Shown: positions 20,995 to 33,284, counted from the first letter of the stretch. The stretch is 64,000 nucleotides of DNA from Basidiobolus meristosporus CBS 931.73 (GCA_002104905.1 MCFE01000085.1:1-64000); one strand, 5' to 3'. The notes: generated from the letters alone by a model not told the origin. Translations and numbers: made by a program.

Positions 20995-21355
20995 ATGAAC
21001 TTCGGTGGCATGCGCGGTGGTTATCAACAACCTCAAAACAACCGTTTCGATCCTATGGCTATTGCCATGGCCGAGAACGAGCTAGACATGGTGACCGACC
21101 TTTATAACCGGTAAGTAGATCACATTGACCTTGACATTGCAAGCGCAACGAGCTGACACTTTAACTGGCAACAGCATCATCGATTCTTGTCATAAAAAGT
21201 GCATCAACAAGAAGTACGAAAGCGCCGAGCTTAGCAATGAAGAGAACACCTGCATCGACAATTGCGTGGCCCAGTTCTTCCAAGTCAACCAGCTTGTTGG
21301 AAACAAACTTTCCGGGATGACTCAGCAGGCCATGGGTGGCCAGATGCCCAAATAA
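20995..21355 (+). CDS. TIM10: Tim10, small Tim chaperone of the mitochondrial intermembrane space
   Basis: Two exons, 20995-21110 and 21175-21355, join to 98 aa; the 64-bp intron runs GTAAGTAG...GGCAACAG. The protein has the twin CX3C signature of small Tims, CHKKC and CIDNC, in the context SCHKKCINKKYESAELS and CIDNCVAQFF, and the preceding AENELDMVTDLYNRIIDSC helix is typical of Tim10. The family forms hexamers with Tim9 that carry hydrophobic precursors across the intermembrane space to TIM22/SAM; the cysteines form disulfides via Mia40. The N terminus is Gly/Gln-rich (NFGGMRGGYQQPQNN), slightly longer than in yeast. The start is the only ATG that gives the whole domain. Confidence 0.95.
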
Positions 21356-22608
21356 GCGCCTCCTCGAAAGGGCCCTTTATTTGTTGCTCTTCTATCATTA
21401 TCTGTTCAACAAGATCTTTGCATTTTCATGAAGATAGGGAAAGAAAGGAAACGTCGTGAATGAAATTTTCATTGTTTCTCCTCAAATACATCTTATAAAG
21501 TAAATACTCATTCTAGAAACTCGAGTCGACTTATCGTTTTCTTGTCTTGGGCGAGGGAAGGGGCTTTGCGTCGCTAATCAGCACTTGAGCAAGTTGATTA
21601 AATGGTGACACCGCTAAACGGATTGGTCACGTGCGGCGAGGCGCTGGATTTAGGCTTGGATTCAAGCTCCGCGGAAGCAGGACGATGGGTTTAAGACCTT
21701 ATCTCGTTGATCCGATTCCCACCCTCGTTCTAATTTCAAGAGTGGGAATTCGGGTCGTCATTTCATCAAGTGCATGCAGACCAGGGCTAATGAGCCGAAG
21801 CCTGCGCTACCACCCTGATTGCCAGCCCGCGTTGGTGCTGTATCGATAGCCGTGAAACCGATGAACGGATTTGGCAGTGGGTCGTCAATCAACCATCAGG
21901 TTGGTGCTTGGTGGTCAATATATATTAATGGAGCCAGATGTTCCAAAATAACCAGGAAGCAGGCCTGTCCGGAACCAAGGTTCTGTGCAACAATCTGAGA
22001 TTCACAAAAATAGCAGGTGGTTTCACTCGAAGATAAGGCAATGCTGACAATCAACCATATCTGTTGGGAGGGGGAGATGTCCCCATTTATCATCGCATTT
22101 AGCCCAGAATCCAATGTTATCGGCACCCTCAGCGGCCATCCGCATTTATCAGCATTGATGGAAAGTCCGCTTATCCAGCCATGTGAACTAATGCTAGGCT
22201 GGGTTTCGCTTTAGGCAAGTCTTCAAAGACTATTCCCAATCCATACGCTCGTTTCATCCTTGTTCTGTCGAGGGAATCTCCAGTAATCACTCGATGCACC
22301 AACTTGGTCGCTCCTCGACTGAAACCATTGCCATTTCCGGCTGAAATTATAAGTCAATTAACTAATGCAGCAGAAGCTGAGTTGGAAGAGCTATTGTAAA
22401 CCAGATCGAGGCACCCGTTTGTTTATCTCCAATCTGTTTTTGTTTCAACTGGTGAGTTTCCATATTCTCCTAATTGGTAGCCAAATCGATCCTTCCGTGG
22501 TGAATATAAAATCCTGCCCGCTACCTTGCTGCTCCCTCATTCCGTCGCGCTGTACAGCTTGTATCTACGAGAGCGTCCACCACCACCACCACATATATTA
22601 GATCGACT
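21356..22608. other. Intergenic region
   Basis: No gene is supported between TIM10 and the Zn2Cys6 regulator. Open frames are short and without known motifs. The stretch just before 22609 may be a long 5' leader (CACCACCACCACCAC tract at about 22577-22592). Confidence 0.45.
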
Positions 22609-23310
22609 ATGGAATTTCACACCCAAATATTTTCTATCTTCCCTGCGAATCCCGACCAACTCCTGGACGAAACTTCTCGACCCAAGAGAAAGCAGGTGAA
22701 GAACGCATGTATTAACTGCCAGAAAGCTTGCAAAAAATGCGATGAAGGGCGTCCTTGCCAGCGGTGCATAAAATATGGGCTAGGCGACACCTGTCGCAAC
22801 TCAGTTCGCAAAGAGCGTAGAAAGGGGGAAAGACGTGGTCCATACATCAAAAAAGAGTCCAAGTCTCGCTACACCACTCCTCACAACGAACCCCATTTCT
22901 CGGTCATCTCGCCTATCAGCAATGCCACAAAACCTCAGGCCATCCCAAAAAACATCGAGCTCATGCACACACAGCAATCCGATATGGTCAGCAGCAGGTC
23001 TGCATCGCCCGCCTCGTCCTCTGGCTTTGTATCAGACCTTCTGCAGACACCACCACCCAGCCCTGCCTATCACAAGAATCTCGCCAATACTGTGTTGACC
23101 GAGGGATCTCCTAACGAGCCAGTGAAAGGCTCTCCGTACTACCCTCCGGTATCGATGCACCTGCCGTCAGCTCCTTTATTCAATGCCACATCCACCCGGG
23201 ATGTCTCTTCGCATGGTGTCTGGATGAATTCGAATCTGCAACTACCACCTCTTACCAATCACACCCAGTTGCCATCATTCCGAGAAATCCTCTCTTCAAT
23301 CAACTGCTAG
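22609..23310 (+). CDS. Zn2Cys6 (Gal4-type) transcription factor, compact
   Basis: A single-exon gene for 233 aa. The binuclear zinc cluster lies at residues 34-62 with the spacing C-X2-C-X6-C-X5-C-X2-C-X8-C (C34, C37, C44, C50, C53, C62), in the context ACINCQKACKKCDEGRPC; an extra Cys sits at 41. It is followed by a basic stretch (RKERRKGERRGPYIKK, about 67-82) that should aid DNA binding and nuclear import. The rest is Ser/Pro/Thr-rich and looks disordered, with a C-terminal LPSFREILSSI motif. There is no fungal-specific middle homology domain, so it is much shorter than classical Gal4-like regulators. The target genes cannot be told from the sequence. It converges on eIF3a. Confidence 0.9.
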   Translation: MEFHTQIFSIFPANPDQLLDETSRPKRKQVKNACINCQKACKKCDEGRPCQRCIKYGLGDTCRNSVRKERRKGERRGPYIKKESKSRYTTPHNEPHFSVISPISNATKPQAIPKNIELMHTQQSDMVSSRSASPASSSGFVSDLLQTPPPSPAYHKNLANTVLTEGSPNEPVKGSPYYPPVSMHLPSAPLFNATSTRDVSSHGVWMNSNLQLPPLTNHTQLPSFREILSSINC

Positions 23311-24323
23311 ATTCGGACGCCGGATTCCATGTAAATAGCCTGCATCTCATCACCCATCGTATATACTTCCGCGCAACCGCTGTGAGGTTTGCGTCGCCAC
23401 TTGTACATTCTGAATAAATCTGTAGTGTTTCATGACCACAAATAGTTCCAATACGGCCCCTTGATGCTTTTTTGGTCGGGTACATTCATTATGCATCTTG
23501 ACCGCATGTCCCACCTGGAAGGCGCCCAGCACTGCATGAGGTTGATCCACCATATGACCCGTCCCGGATATCAAGACGTATCAGGAAAACAGGCTGACTA
23601 GAGGGCAGCCTATGACCTGGTAGTTACTCGTCGCATAGACAGACGAGGTCCAGAGTACTCGGATCTTGCTTGTGTAAACCGGATTGAACCTCGGAGAATT
23701 TTTCCCCGCCACCACCCAAGATGCATGTGCTTGCCCGCTCGCCTAGAGGTCAGCGTATGGTGGAATGCTGGTGAGACTGGGAGGGGATTTCGGAAATCAG
23801 GTATTTGCCTCATCTACGAGATTTGACTCTGCGATAGCGTGCCAAGTTGGGGTCTCACCAAGCACATATCCGTATGAATGTTTGATTCCCAGTCGGTCAC
23901 CAAGCACGTATCCGTATGAATGTTTAATTCCCAGTCGGGGATTTCGGTTACACCACCGACAGCCAATCTGCACCCAACTGATCTTCGAAGCGAAGAAGGT
24001 ACCGACTATTCCCCCCGTCATATGACCCACATGACGGGTAGGGAGTGCGATGGATAAACGACTCTTCCTGCCCGGCAGATCTGGGGATGCGCCAAGTTCC
24101 GATCGAACGGGCCAGTGATTGATGATTGGCAGCACCCCACCACGGACCCTCGAACAAGAAAATCAACCAACATTGAGCTATGCTATGTATAAACCGACTC
24201 TGGGTGCTTTAATAACGTATGATATCAATTAAATGTGTATTTCGATTTCGTTACTAGAATATGTGTTTTAAAGTGTACATATTAAGACAATATCTTAGCA
24301 ACTGAACAGGGGTGTACTCCCCC
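23311..24323. other. Intergenic region between convergent genes
   Basis: Holds the 3' regions of the Zn2Cys6 gene and of eIF3a. No coding evidence was found in either strand beyond short frames without motifs. A 42-bp tandem duplication is at 23855-23938. Confidence 0.45.
23855..23938. repeat. 42-bp tandem duplication
   Basis: Two adjacent 42-bp units, each opening TCACCAAGCAC and closing TTCCCAGTCGG, differ at two positions (A/G and G/A). No role is evident. Confidence 0.85.
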
Positions 24324-27242
24324 CTATTCCTTCTTTTCTTGGGCTTGCTTAGCGGCCATACGCTCTCTCCAGCCACCTTGCTTGGCGCCAAACAGTGATG
24401 GGGCAGGTCCAGTGGGTCTGCTTTCTGGGGCAGAAGCAGCGGGAGCGGCAGCAGGTGCTCCGCTACGGCGCCAGGGGTTGCCGGCGGATTGATCCCGTTG
24501 GCTGGGTGGGACGTAGCGATCGCCACCTGCCTTGCTACGGGCAATCTTCTCCTCGGCCAATCTTTCTCTTTCGCGTTGCTTCTCGGCTTGCTCTTCAAGC
24601 TTCTTCATACGGGCCTCGTATTCCACCTTATCCTTGGCGGCTCTCTCGGCACGTTCGGCTTCGAGGCGTGACTTCTCTTCCAACTTGCGGGCTTCCTCGG
24701 CCTCCTTGGCACGGCGTGCCTCTTCGATGGCTCTGGCTCTGTTCTCCTCTTCTTCCTTGAGTCTGCGGTATTCCTGGATTCTGGCCTGCTTCTCTTCGTC
24801 GATCTTAGCTTGGGCGGCCTTTCTCTTTTCTTGAAGCTCGGCTTCACGCTTGCTCTGAAGGGATTGCTTGTAGGAGGCATAGTCGGACATGAGTCTTTGC
24901 ATACGAGTCTTGATCTTCAAGTCCTCGGCATGCTTGCGAGAGGCAGCCTCCAGCTTGACGGTGCGGGCTGCTTCGTAGTAAGTACGATCCGCCTTTCTTT
25001 GGCGTTCGTAATCTTGCTCAAGAAGAGGAATCTCCTCCTTACGGAAGGCACGCTCAAGGTGGTCCATACGTTTGGCGATGGCCTTGAGGCGGTTTTGGGT
25101 TTCATTCTTCTCCTTCTCCAGCTGCTCCACTTGCATGGCCATGAGCTTGTTGGTGTCCAAGTTCTCGATGTCATCCACGTTGACGTTCAATCCGCTCTTC
25201 GCCTTGAGAGACTCGGCCAATTTGCGGGCTTCCTCTCTTTGGATGGCCTCGTGCTCGCGACGGACTCTCTCAATCTCGCGCTTCTTAGTCTCCTCGGCGA
25301 TACGGAGCTTCTCGGCCTCTTGCTCTTGTTGCATGCGGATGGCCTTCTCGCGGGCCTCCTCCTTCTCCTTGCGGATGAGAAGGGTCTCGACGATCTCCTT
25401 ACGTCTCTCGATGATGGCCTTTCTGGCAAGAGTGTCCTTGTGCTCTTGTTCGACTCCAGCCAAGGCACGGGCAAAGGCCTCGCGCTTAGCCTCCTTCTTG
25501 GCTTCGACGAGAGAAGGATCGATCATGAAGCTGGTGGAGTAAAGGCACTTGGCCAAGGAGGTCAATTGGTTGCGGACAAGGTCGGATGGCATGGGTTGCA
25601 ACTTCACTCCATCGACGATGTTGTTGTTGGTGGATTGGAATGGATCTTGCTCGAAGTTGATGGTGCGGGTGGCATGGTCAATACGGATGGAGAGCTCTCC
25701 CTTCTTGCATCCGGCCATGATGAACTTCTCGATGGTGGTGGCATCGTAGTCGAAGGGTGGCTCGAAGGAGGCAAGCTTCACTACGTAATCAAGCTTGATG
25801 GTAGTGTAGATCTGAGACAACTGTTGGAGAAGGCGGGAGAGGATGACTTGGTGCAATGGCTCGACGTATTTTCTTTCCTCATTACTGGCGGCCAGCTCAG
25901 TCATGATGGGGGCGATCTTTTTACAGATAGAAAGAGGGTGGAATTGGACCTCTAGGATATTGTACAACTCTCTCAACTCGGGTCTGACCCACTTCAACAC
26001 GTCCTCGCTGAGAGCATCCTTCAACAAACCTGCTCTGGTGGGAGGTCTGGCGAGACCCATCAGGTTGGTGAGACGGTAGATCTTGGATTTCTGGTTGCCC
26101 TCGGGCTTGGCGGTGACCACGGGAACGGCGAGTGCTGAGAGCAAGACGAAGGATGCCATCTTCTGGTGCTCCTCATCGGACATGGGTCTGGTCTTGGAGA
26201 TAGAGTAGAACTTGTTCCATGCGGCGGCGTGGAAAAGGTAGTTCTCGCTCACCATCAGGATACGGATGAGCTTGTTGTAGTAGTTGGCCATCATGATGGG
26301 CTTGGGCATTCTACGGGACATGGTAAGCAGGGTGTGGATGTCTTCGATGGAACGGAAGGCCTCTTGCCAGAGCTCCAACTCTACGGAGGCATTCAACTGA
26401 GCGAATCTGGAATCCAGGTGTCTTTGAAGGGATTCGGGTTCGTTGAGGTTGATGGCGTGGGGTTGGTGGGAGTACTTGGCGACGTTACCCAAATGGTTTC
26501 TCAACAACTCGCAGAGTCTTCTGAACTCAGTCTTGCGGGTATAGCGAAGGCAGAATTGGAAGGCTTGGTTGACGGTGGTTTGGTACATCACCTCAAGTCT
26601 GGCGTTGTTGCGGAGGATGTCGAGGACGTTACGATAGGTCTCCCACAAGAACTTGAGCCAGGGGGTAACCACAGCTCTGTCGGTTCTGTCCTTGCTCTGT
26701 TCACCACTGACAATACCCATCATCATGGACTCTGGGGTCTCGGTGGCTTCAAGATCCTCGATGGCGTCCAAAGTGATTTGATCAGCCTTGGCCTGAGCCT
26801 CTTGAACCTTGGATTCAGCCAACTCGATGTATTTGGTGATGACGTTCTGCGTGGAATAAATCATTAGCGTGCCATGCCACAAGCAAAAACGTCGCAGTCT
26901 GGACGGCTTACCTCAATGGTATCGATGTTGGTGTTTTGGGCAATGTTCTTGTATTGGTGCAAGCCTTCCTTGGCTAATCTGCCTTTTCTGAGCTCAACGC
27001 AAAGTTCGATGAACTTCATGGCAACAGGCTCCAAGGAGGAAAGAACAACATGACGAGAGCGCTTCGAGGTAAGAACATCGTGGAGAGATTGGAGGGCAGC
27101 GTTATGTTGTCCAACAGCAATAAGCTCTGGAAAAAACAAACCCTGGGTTAGGATCTCCGTCATGGGAGGGGTTGTTAGTAGAAGCAGACTCACCTTCAGC
27201 TCTCTTGTAAGCGTTTTCGGGTTTTTGATAGAAAGGAGCCAT
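24324..27242 (-). CDS. TIF32: Eukaryotic translation initiation factor 3 subunit a (eIF3a)
   Basis: Three exons on the minus strand, 27242-27194, 27126-26912 and 26846-24324, with introns of 67 and 65 bp, join to 928 aa. This is close to yeast Tif32/Rpg1. The start [19 protein letters not shown] is the conserved N terminus of the family, which supports the first 49-bp exon. After it come the N-terminal helical repeats and PCI region (roughly residues 1-510), then a very long charged, Glu/Arg/Lys-rich helix (about 530-860) and a Gly/Pro/Ala tail ending AKQAQEKKE. eIF3a is the scaffold of eIF3, binding eIF3b, eIF3c and the 40S subunit in scanning. The large open frames on the opposite strand are by-products of its codon bias. 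Confidence 0.95.
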
Positions 27243-27764
27243 CTTCAATTATGATGCAGGACTAAAAGAGGTTATGGCGTTAGCGAAGCGGTCAGAAAGA
27301 CGGGGTAGGTTGGGACGGCTCGGGTGAATTGTATTGATGAATCACTCGACTGACTAAGCTAATGGCGCGGGAGATGGTGTGATGTCAAACAAATTACTCA
27401 CTCCTAAATATAATAATGCCTCTTCGTAGAATGAACGGTCGGGCTATCTTTCAACACCAAGGATGGCAAGAAGGATATCACTCAAAGAATCATGGAATAT
27501 CCAATTCGACTCAGCTTGGTGAAACTTTTTTTTTCTTGTTCTGCCAACTTTTTTTTTACTGCCGATTGCAAATTTTACCCTGAAGAAATCATCGGGATTC
27601 TCGGATGCCCATCATTATTCCCAGAAAGGGGTCATTCGTGGTATCCCGTTGAGATTACGCATATTCATCACCATATCCCAATGACAATGCTCGTGCAGAT
27701 CTGGTAAATTGGATTTGTTTGCGTAGGAGTTGAGTGTTGGTACCTACGTTGATAGTCAAGTAAC
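27243..27764. promoter_or_regulatory. Shared promoter region of eIF3a and the HEATR6-like gene
   Basis: The 522 bp between two divergent start codons must hold both promoters. It has T-tracts at about 27527-27556 (two runs of eight or nine T). No further gene is seen and no specific binding site can be named. Confidence 0.55.
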
Positions 27765-30700
27765 ATGGAGAGTGGTAGACTGAAAAGCCAGACCAACAAA
27801 CCGAAAGCCAATGTTGAGGCGTTTATTGCTCAAGCGAGCAGCGTTATCTCCACCTCCTTGATAGTGGAGACTGATAATCTGCCACCCAGACCGCCCGTCG
27901 CTTTATCGTCTGAGAAGGCGCCTGGTGCATCGCTAGATAGAGTCCTCGACACTTTAAATAGAATATCCTATCCCTTGTCCTCCATTGAAGAGCAGGTATT
28001 GTAAATGAGGGCTTAAGTGGGCTGTACTCGTATGATGATTCTGACGCAGTCGTTACTTGTAGACCTTGTCATCGCTTTTGACAAGCGCCTGTCAAGCTCT
28101 AGAGAATGAAGAGGAGGAGTTGAAGGTTAAGTTGTGCCAGATCATCTACAAATCTTGCCACAAACGACAGGTACTTCTATTGGGTAGCTCCTTTACTCCA
28201 GAGAATGTACTAAACAGTTCTTTTGGAGCAGATATTCGCCACCAAAAGCTCGTCGTTGAATACTGTACTGAGTTTCCTGTCAAAATGTACCACCAGGTTC
28301 GTGTATCCAAACACCATCGACGCGTTGAAGGCGCTCAGTGCTGCTCTATTTGAAAACGGAGTATTCTGCGAACAGGTACGTATCGATTTTTTTCAACGGT
28401 TTTCTCTCGCATGGCAGTCACTTACCCAGCGTTAGCTTCACGGAGGGATTTTCCTGACCCTGAAGCAGCTAGTGGACCACAACCCCCATTCGGATGTGAA
28501 GCAATTCGCCATGTATTGCTTTGGGAATTTGTGCGTGAAGATGGGGTCGAAATTTCCCAAACTTACCATGGACGTGTACACGCTACTTCTAAAGCAACTC
28601 ACAGCGGCGGCCAACCCGTATAGCGAATACACCATCACTGACAACTCCGTGACCGAAGGGGTAAATGTTGACAATTTATTCAGTGAAGTAGCCATAAATA
28701 AAAGCGAAATCTTAGATCTACCATCGAGCGTTGATTGATTGATATGTCTTTGGTATTATGCAAGGATGCGAAAGCAGCGCTGAAAGCCCTAACCACGATT
28801 GTCAAAGAAAGCCCTGACGTGCTGTCAGTTCAGCTGGAAACACTGGTCGGCTGCATCAAAAAGTGCCTTTACTACGGACTGCAGGAGATCCACTACCTGG
28901 ACCGGACTAGTCGTGAGTGGTTTCTGTTCTAAGCTTGTTCTCGTTGCATGCTAACCTGTTAGAGCTGAATTGGCGCGTATCGCCACGGAGGTACACCGGT
29001 TCCGGTTTGCTAGGCGCGACGAAGCCCTGCCAAAGCTCCGACTCCGAGCTGTCCGATGGGGACTTCGTGGACTCTTCCCGAAGGTAGGTTTGCGGTGCGC
29101 TCAAGTCCCACTGGTTGTTTGTCTGACGCCCACCCATTCCACGTAGACGCCACATTCGACAAAATGCTGTGGGCTGTCTGAACGCCATCGCTCAAGTAAG
29201 GCTGCACTCTGTATTGGCGATGCTACATTGCCTAGTAACACACCCGTTCTCGTAGACATCGCCGAAGCAGCTTTATCCTTACTGGGGGGACTTCTTCCCC
29301 GACGAGGAGACCCCCTATTACCCTTCGCTTTTTTTGATCATGGCGAGCTCTCCGTTCACTCGGGAGAGAATGATCACCAGCGAGACGGTCACATTGATGC
29401 TCGACAAATCAAGACAGTACTTGGCTGCTGCTGACGATCGGTAAGCCTCCATCGCTCCATGTGCCGCTTCAACGATGCCTAACCCTTCTGCAGGAGCACG
29501 AAATCCTCGTTCACCTCGCTTTCCCAAAAGCTCGGAAAGTTGACTCGTTACCTCCATCATGGCCTGGTCATCCTACTCAAGAAGGAGACGCATCCCGATG
29601 TACTGACCCGACTTTTAAAGGTTCGCGCCTTGCTCTCCGTAACGCTGCCACGCGCATTCTAATCTTCGAAACTTCCTCGGCAGCTCTGCTCCGTGCTGAT
29701 TTCCAATTCCACTTACGAGCGACTATCGTCTGATTACCTTCCAATGCTATTGAAGTCGGTGGTTAAGTGTGTCGATTTCCCAGGTACAGTCTTGCTACTG
29801 CTTCGGCCTAACTGTACTCCGAATTCTAACCTCTCACCAAGATCCTTACGTGAAAGTCGAATCCTACAAGTGTCTAGCCACCATCCTGGACTCTCAAACA
29901 TCCCAGACCCGCCTAGAAAGCACCATCGAGAGCCTCAAGGTCTGCGCCGAATCCAACATAGTCAGCCACCTTATTGAGGTCATTAGCTCGAGCGAGGGCA
30001 ACAGCTTACGTGTCGAGGCGTGTGAAGCATGCTCCGCCTTGGCTAGACACAACTTCGCAATGCTTCAGTTAGTGGCTTTCTCGGTCGTATCAATGGTTTA
30101 CCCGCACTCTAACACTCAGGTTGCCTCAGGCCCCGTTGGCTAGAATTAAAGCAGGTGATGCGTAGGGAGATCGGGAACTCCGACCAGATCGTCCGGATCG
30201 CATTTATGAAATTGCTCGACGAATACACCAAATCCCAATCCCAGGTCGAGCTTCAGGTAATTTCGCATCCCTGCTTGGTGAGCTCGACTCCCGTCTGACG
30301 CACCCATGTTCGTGCACGTCTAGGAGCTGCCATGGTGGGTGGCTTTTCTGGAGGAGTTGATTCAACCGTATACAGATAGCAAATGCGCCAACACCCGGGC
30401 GTTGATTTGCAAATGCATCTCTCATATTCCGAGCGACATCTATGCCCAGTTACCGGTAAGATCAATCGTGGTGTTTTCCTGGTCTAGCTACTTAGCTTTG
30501 TGTGTGTCGCAGATGGAAAAGCAAATCTTTATCCTCTCGTTGCTTCTGGGCCTCGCTAATGACGAGAATTCGGCCGTCAGAGCCGCTGCGAGCCGTGCGC
30601 TGGGGGTGTTTGTACTCTTCCCTACTCTGAAGGAGGTGAGTCTGCAGTGCATGACAAGGAACGGGATGTAGGCTGATCAATACTCGTAGAATTCGCTGTT

Positions 30701-31738
30701 CATGATGGATGCGTCACTTCAATTTGTTCAGCTGGTCCAAGACCCCTTTTTAACCACGCGAATCCCTGCTAGTTGGGCCCTCGCCAACCTCTGTGATACG
30801 CTGGTGATCGACAGGTAGTGGAATATGTAGACATTCATTGCAAATGCTGTCATTAATCACAGATAACCAGCGAGGAGAACAACGGAGAATTGCCCGAAGG
30901 ATTCGACTACAAGCTGTTGTGCCAGCTGGCAGCGGCAGGGATAGCCGCTTCAAAGGATAACGACAAAGTAAGCACATTCTGATCCATCGCTCTAATCTAG
31001 CCAGCGGACATGACCGATTTTTCCTTAGCTACGCTCCAACGGAGTTCGTGCCTTGGGCAGTCTCATTCGCGCCTGCTCACGTTCGGTCATGGAGCGTGAG
31101 GTGGGGAACCTGCTTAATGAGATGGTCAATATTGTGGTGAAGAACATAAATTCCGGCTCAGCCAAGGTAAATCCCCTCCCTCGCCCCCCCCAAATCCCCC
31201 ATTGCTAAGACACTTTCTAGACGCGTTGGAACGCATGTCATGCAACTGCGAACTTCCTTCGCAATCCATGGTTTCCAATCGGCCAAACCCATTGGACCGA
31301 AACGGTGTACGATGCTTTGTTGAAGTCCATCCAGGAGTGTCGCAATTTCAAGGTCAGGATTCACGCCTGTCTGGCGCTCGCCCTGCCCGATTCCAGGGAA
31401 AAATACTCCACCACTGCGCAATACAAACGCATAGTGGCGACGTTGGTTCATGCCTTGGAAAACGTACACGACATGAACAACACGGACTTCTCTGAATTCA
31501 AGTACCAACGCCAATTGGCGAGCCAGGTATTGTTTCGACCACGTTGTCTGCGCTTTATGCCCGTATCACGGATGCTGATCCGACTCTCATCTAGCTTCGC
31601 ACCACCTTGATCCATCTTCTCTCCCTACAAACACCCAAAGACCAGGATGCATTGGCTCCTTGGAGCCAGAAAGCAGCCGATCTGATCCACAAATACTCGG
31701 AGGAATCCGAGAATCAAGAAGCCAACCAAGATAATTAA
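27765..31738 (+). CDS. HEATR6-like HEAT-repeat protein
   Basis: My model has 19 exons: 27765-27995, 28063-28170, 28232-28375, 28436-28660, 28765-28912, 28963-29083, 29147-29195, 29256-29440, 29494-29620, 29684-29783, 29842-30067, 30130-30256, 30324-30455, 30513-30635, 30690-30814, 30871-30967, 31029-31166, 31221-31526 and 31595-31738. They join in phase to 951 aa. Intron 4 is the least sure: its donor could be 28688 (960 aa). The DUF4042 signature is clear at about residues 295-400 (SDSELSDGDF, NAVGCLNAIAQ, KQLYPYWGDFFPDE). HEATR6-type repeats follow (SWALANLCDTLV; RSNGVRALGSLIRAC; TRWNACHATANFLRNP; NFKVRIHACLALALP). The family is a helical-repeat protein of poorly known function, so no pathway is claimed. 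Confidence 0.88.
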
Positions 31739-31956
31739 CCCCTTCCCCGAACAATCCTCGAATAAACCTCGATTTTTCTCCACCCTGCACTATGTGGAAA
31801 CTAAAGGACTGCCCGTCCTTTTTTTATTGGGTTTGAGGGTAAGTGCACCAGCAGGCGCACCTCCCCTCGTTGTAGCTTTTCGCGGCAGAAGAGGGTCAAA
31901 CTTATATCATGAAATAGCGTGTGGTTCTTGGGCTGTTCCCTGGCGGTCGCCAGCTA

Positions 31957-32338
31957 CTACGGCTGTTCGTCTTCCGCACCCCTGATGTACAGTATGTTGT
32001 TGCACCTAAGCGTAGAAAGAGTCTGGTTAGTCGGCACTACCCGCCAGTCAAGTGGGAGGTTAAGCGTTGGTCACCTGATGAGCACCTCGCCGAGGGCCCC
32101 GGTGGAAGTACCGTCGGTGAATTCCTCAGTGTTAGCTAGCTGAATGTTCATGTACGAGTCGACCGAAACCAATACTCCCTTGTACTCAGTGCCCCACTTC
32201 AAGTGGACGAGCACCGGTTTTCCGGTGAGCTCTTGCAGGAAAGGACGTGGGTTGACTGGGGTGAACTAGCGGAAACCCAGTTGGGGTCAATGAGGGAGCG
32301 GGTAAGGCAAATACGCGGGACGGTCTTACCGGGGCCAT
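31957..32338 (-). CDS. SNRPF: Small nuclear ribonucleoprotein SmF
   Basis: Three minus-strand exons, 32338-32330 (9 bp, codons MAP), 32265-32075 and 32005-31957, join to 82 aa; introns are 64 and 69 bp. Both Sm motifs are present: Sm1 in [19 protein letters not shown] with [14 protein letters not shown], and Sm2 in [15 protein letters not shown]. The start [17 protein letters not shown] is characteristic of SmF. It is a subunit of the heptameric Sm ring on U1, U2, U4 and U5 snRNAs and so a core part of the spliceosome. Two stops stand in tandem at the end (TAGTAG). The gene converges on the HEATR6-like gene, 218 bp apart. The tiny first exon hides it from simple ORF searches. Confidence 0.95.
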
Positions 32339-33284
32339 CTTCTGGTAGCTATGGTGGGATAACCAAGTGAGGGTGAGTGATGGATTCCCCTTTACTGATA
32401 TCCTCATGGGGTTTGGGACTGGTGAAATATGATGTCATCCTGGAATGAGGATTTTCAAAGAAACCGAGATCTGAATACAGTATTCTCGCCATGGCAATCT
32501 GAAGGGATGATTGAGTGGTGCTCATGGTATGTGAAGTAAACATGGTGTAAGGTAAATCCAGTCCTTGCTGGTACCAAATACAGAATAATCTCCAAGTACA
32601 TAATCCACTTGCTGGGTTTTCAGCCAATCTTTTGAACATAGTTGATGCTTCCCAAAAGAGCTCAAGGTAGTGGAACTAACTGGCTATACATGTTGAACTA
32701 TCAATGGCTGAGGGCTGTGGGTGAGGCTGTCTAGATCAGTGTGTTTCATAGGTCAGATGTGCTTCTTATCTGGTTTGATGCAGCAATCCACAATGTTGGT
32801 TTAGAGTAAGCCATTTCTGCAAAGCACAATCCACAATATTGGTTTAAAGTAAGCCATTTCTGCATAACAGACTGTGAGCAATGCCAGAACTGGAGATGGG
32901 ATATCATTATTAGTCACCCAACTTCATCCCAACGATCGGGTCCAAAAAGGAGGGAGGCACAGCCGTGTAGCAGTAGTTCTTCACTCCTACTCCAGAAGAA
33001 ATAAATCACGCAATCTAATCAACTTGTTGATCGATACCCATCATAGCTCAAGAGGCCCATTTCCATACCTATTTTGGGGAAATGAAGGTGGATCTTGAGC
33101 TCAGGGGGTGGCCATAGATGTACATATCGACCAATCTTTCCAATAGCATAGTGTGGTGCACCCGGCAATCTTCATCATTTCTTCGTCGGAGTGGGTATTC
33201 AAAGTATTGGGTCTTCCCACCACCAGGCCGCAAGTATAAAGTCAGTGGAGTCGAGACGAATTTGGAAACAACAATAGCAGCAAC
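32339..33284. other. Intergenic region, divergent SmF and subtilase promoters
   Basis: No gene is supported. It contains an imperfect tandem duplication of 43 bp (32784-32826 and 32827-32869) around CCATTTCTGC. TATAAAG at about 33233 lies about 50 bp before the subtilase start and is a plausible TATA box. Confidence 0.5.
32784..32869. repeat. 43-bp tandem duplication
   Basis: Two copies of a CAATCCACAAT...GTAAGCCATTTCTGC unit with a few mismatches, side by side. Confidence 0.75.

Noticed and set aside
23660-23710. B-box-like GGTTCAATCC on the minus strand
   Set aside because: No cloverleaf can be drawn around it.
24810-25955. 381-codon plus-strand open frame opposite eIF3a, and other long antisense frames there
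   Set aside because: They mirror the Glu/Lys/Arg-rich eIF3a helix; Leu-rich antisense frames are expected from its codon use and show no family motif.
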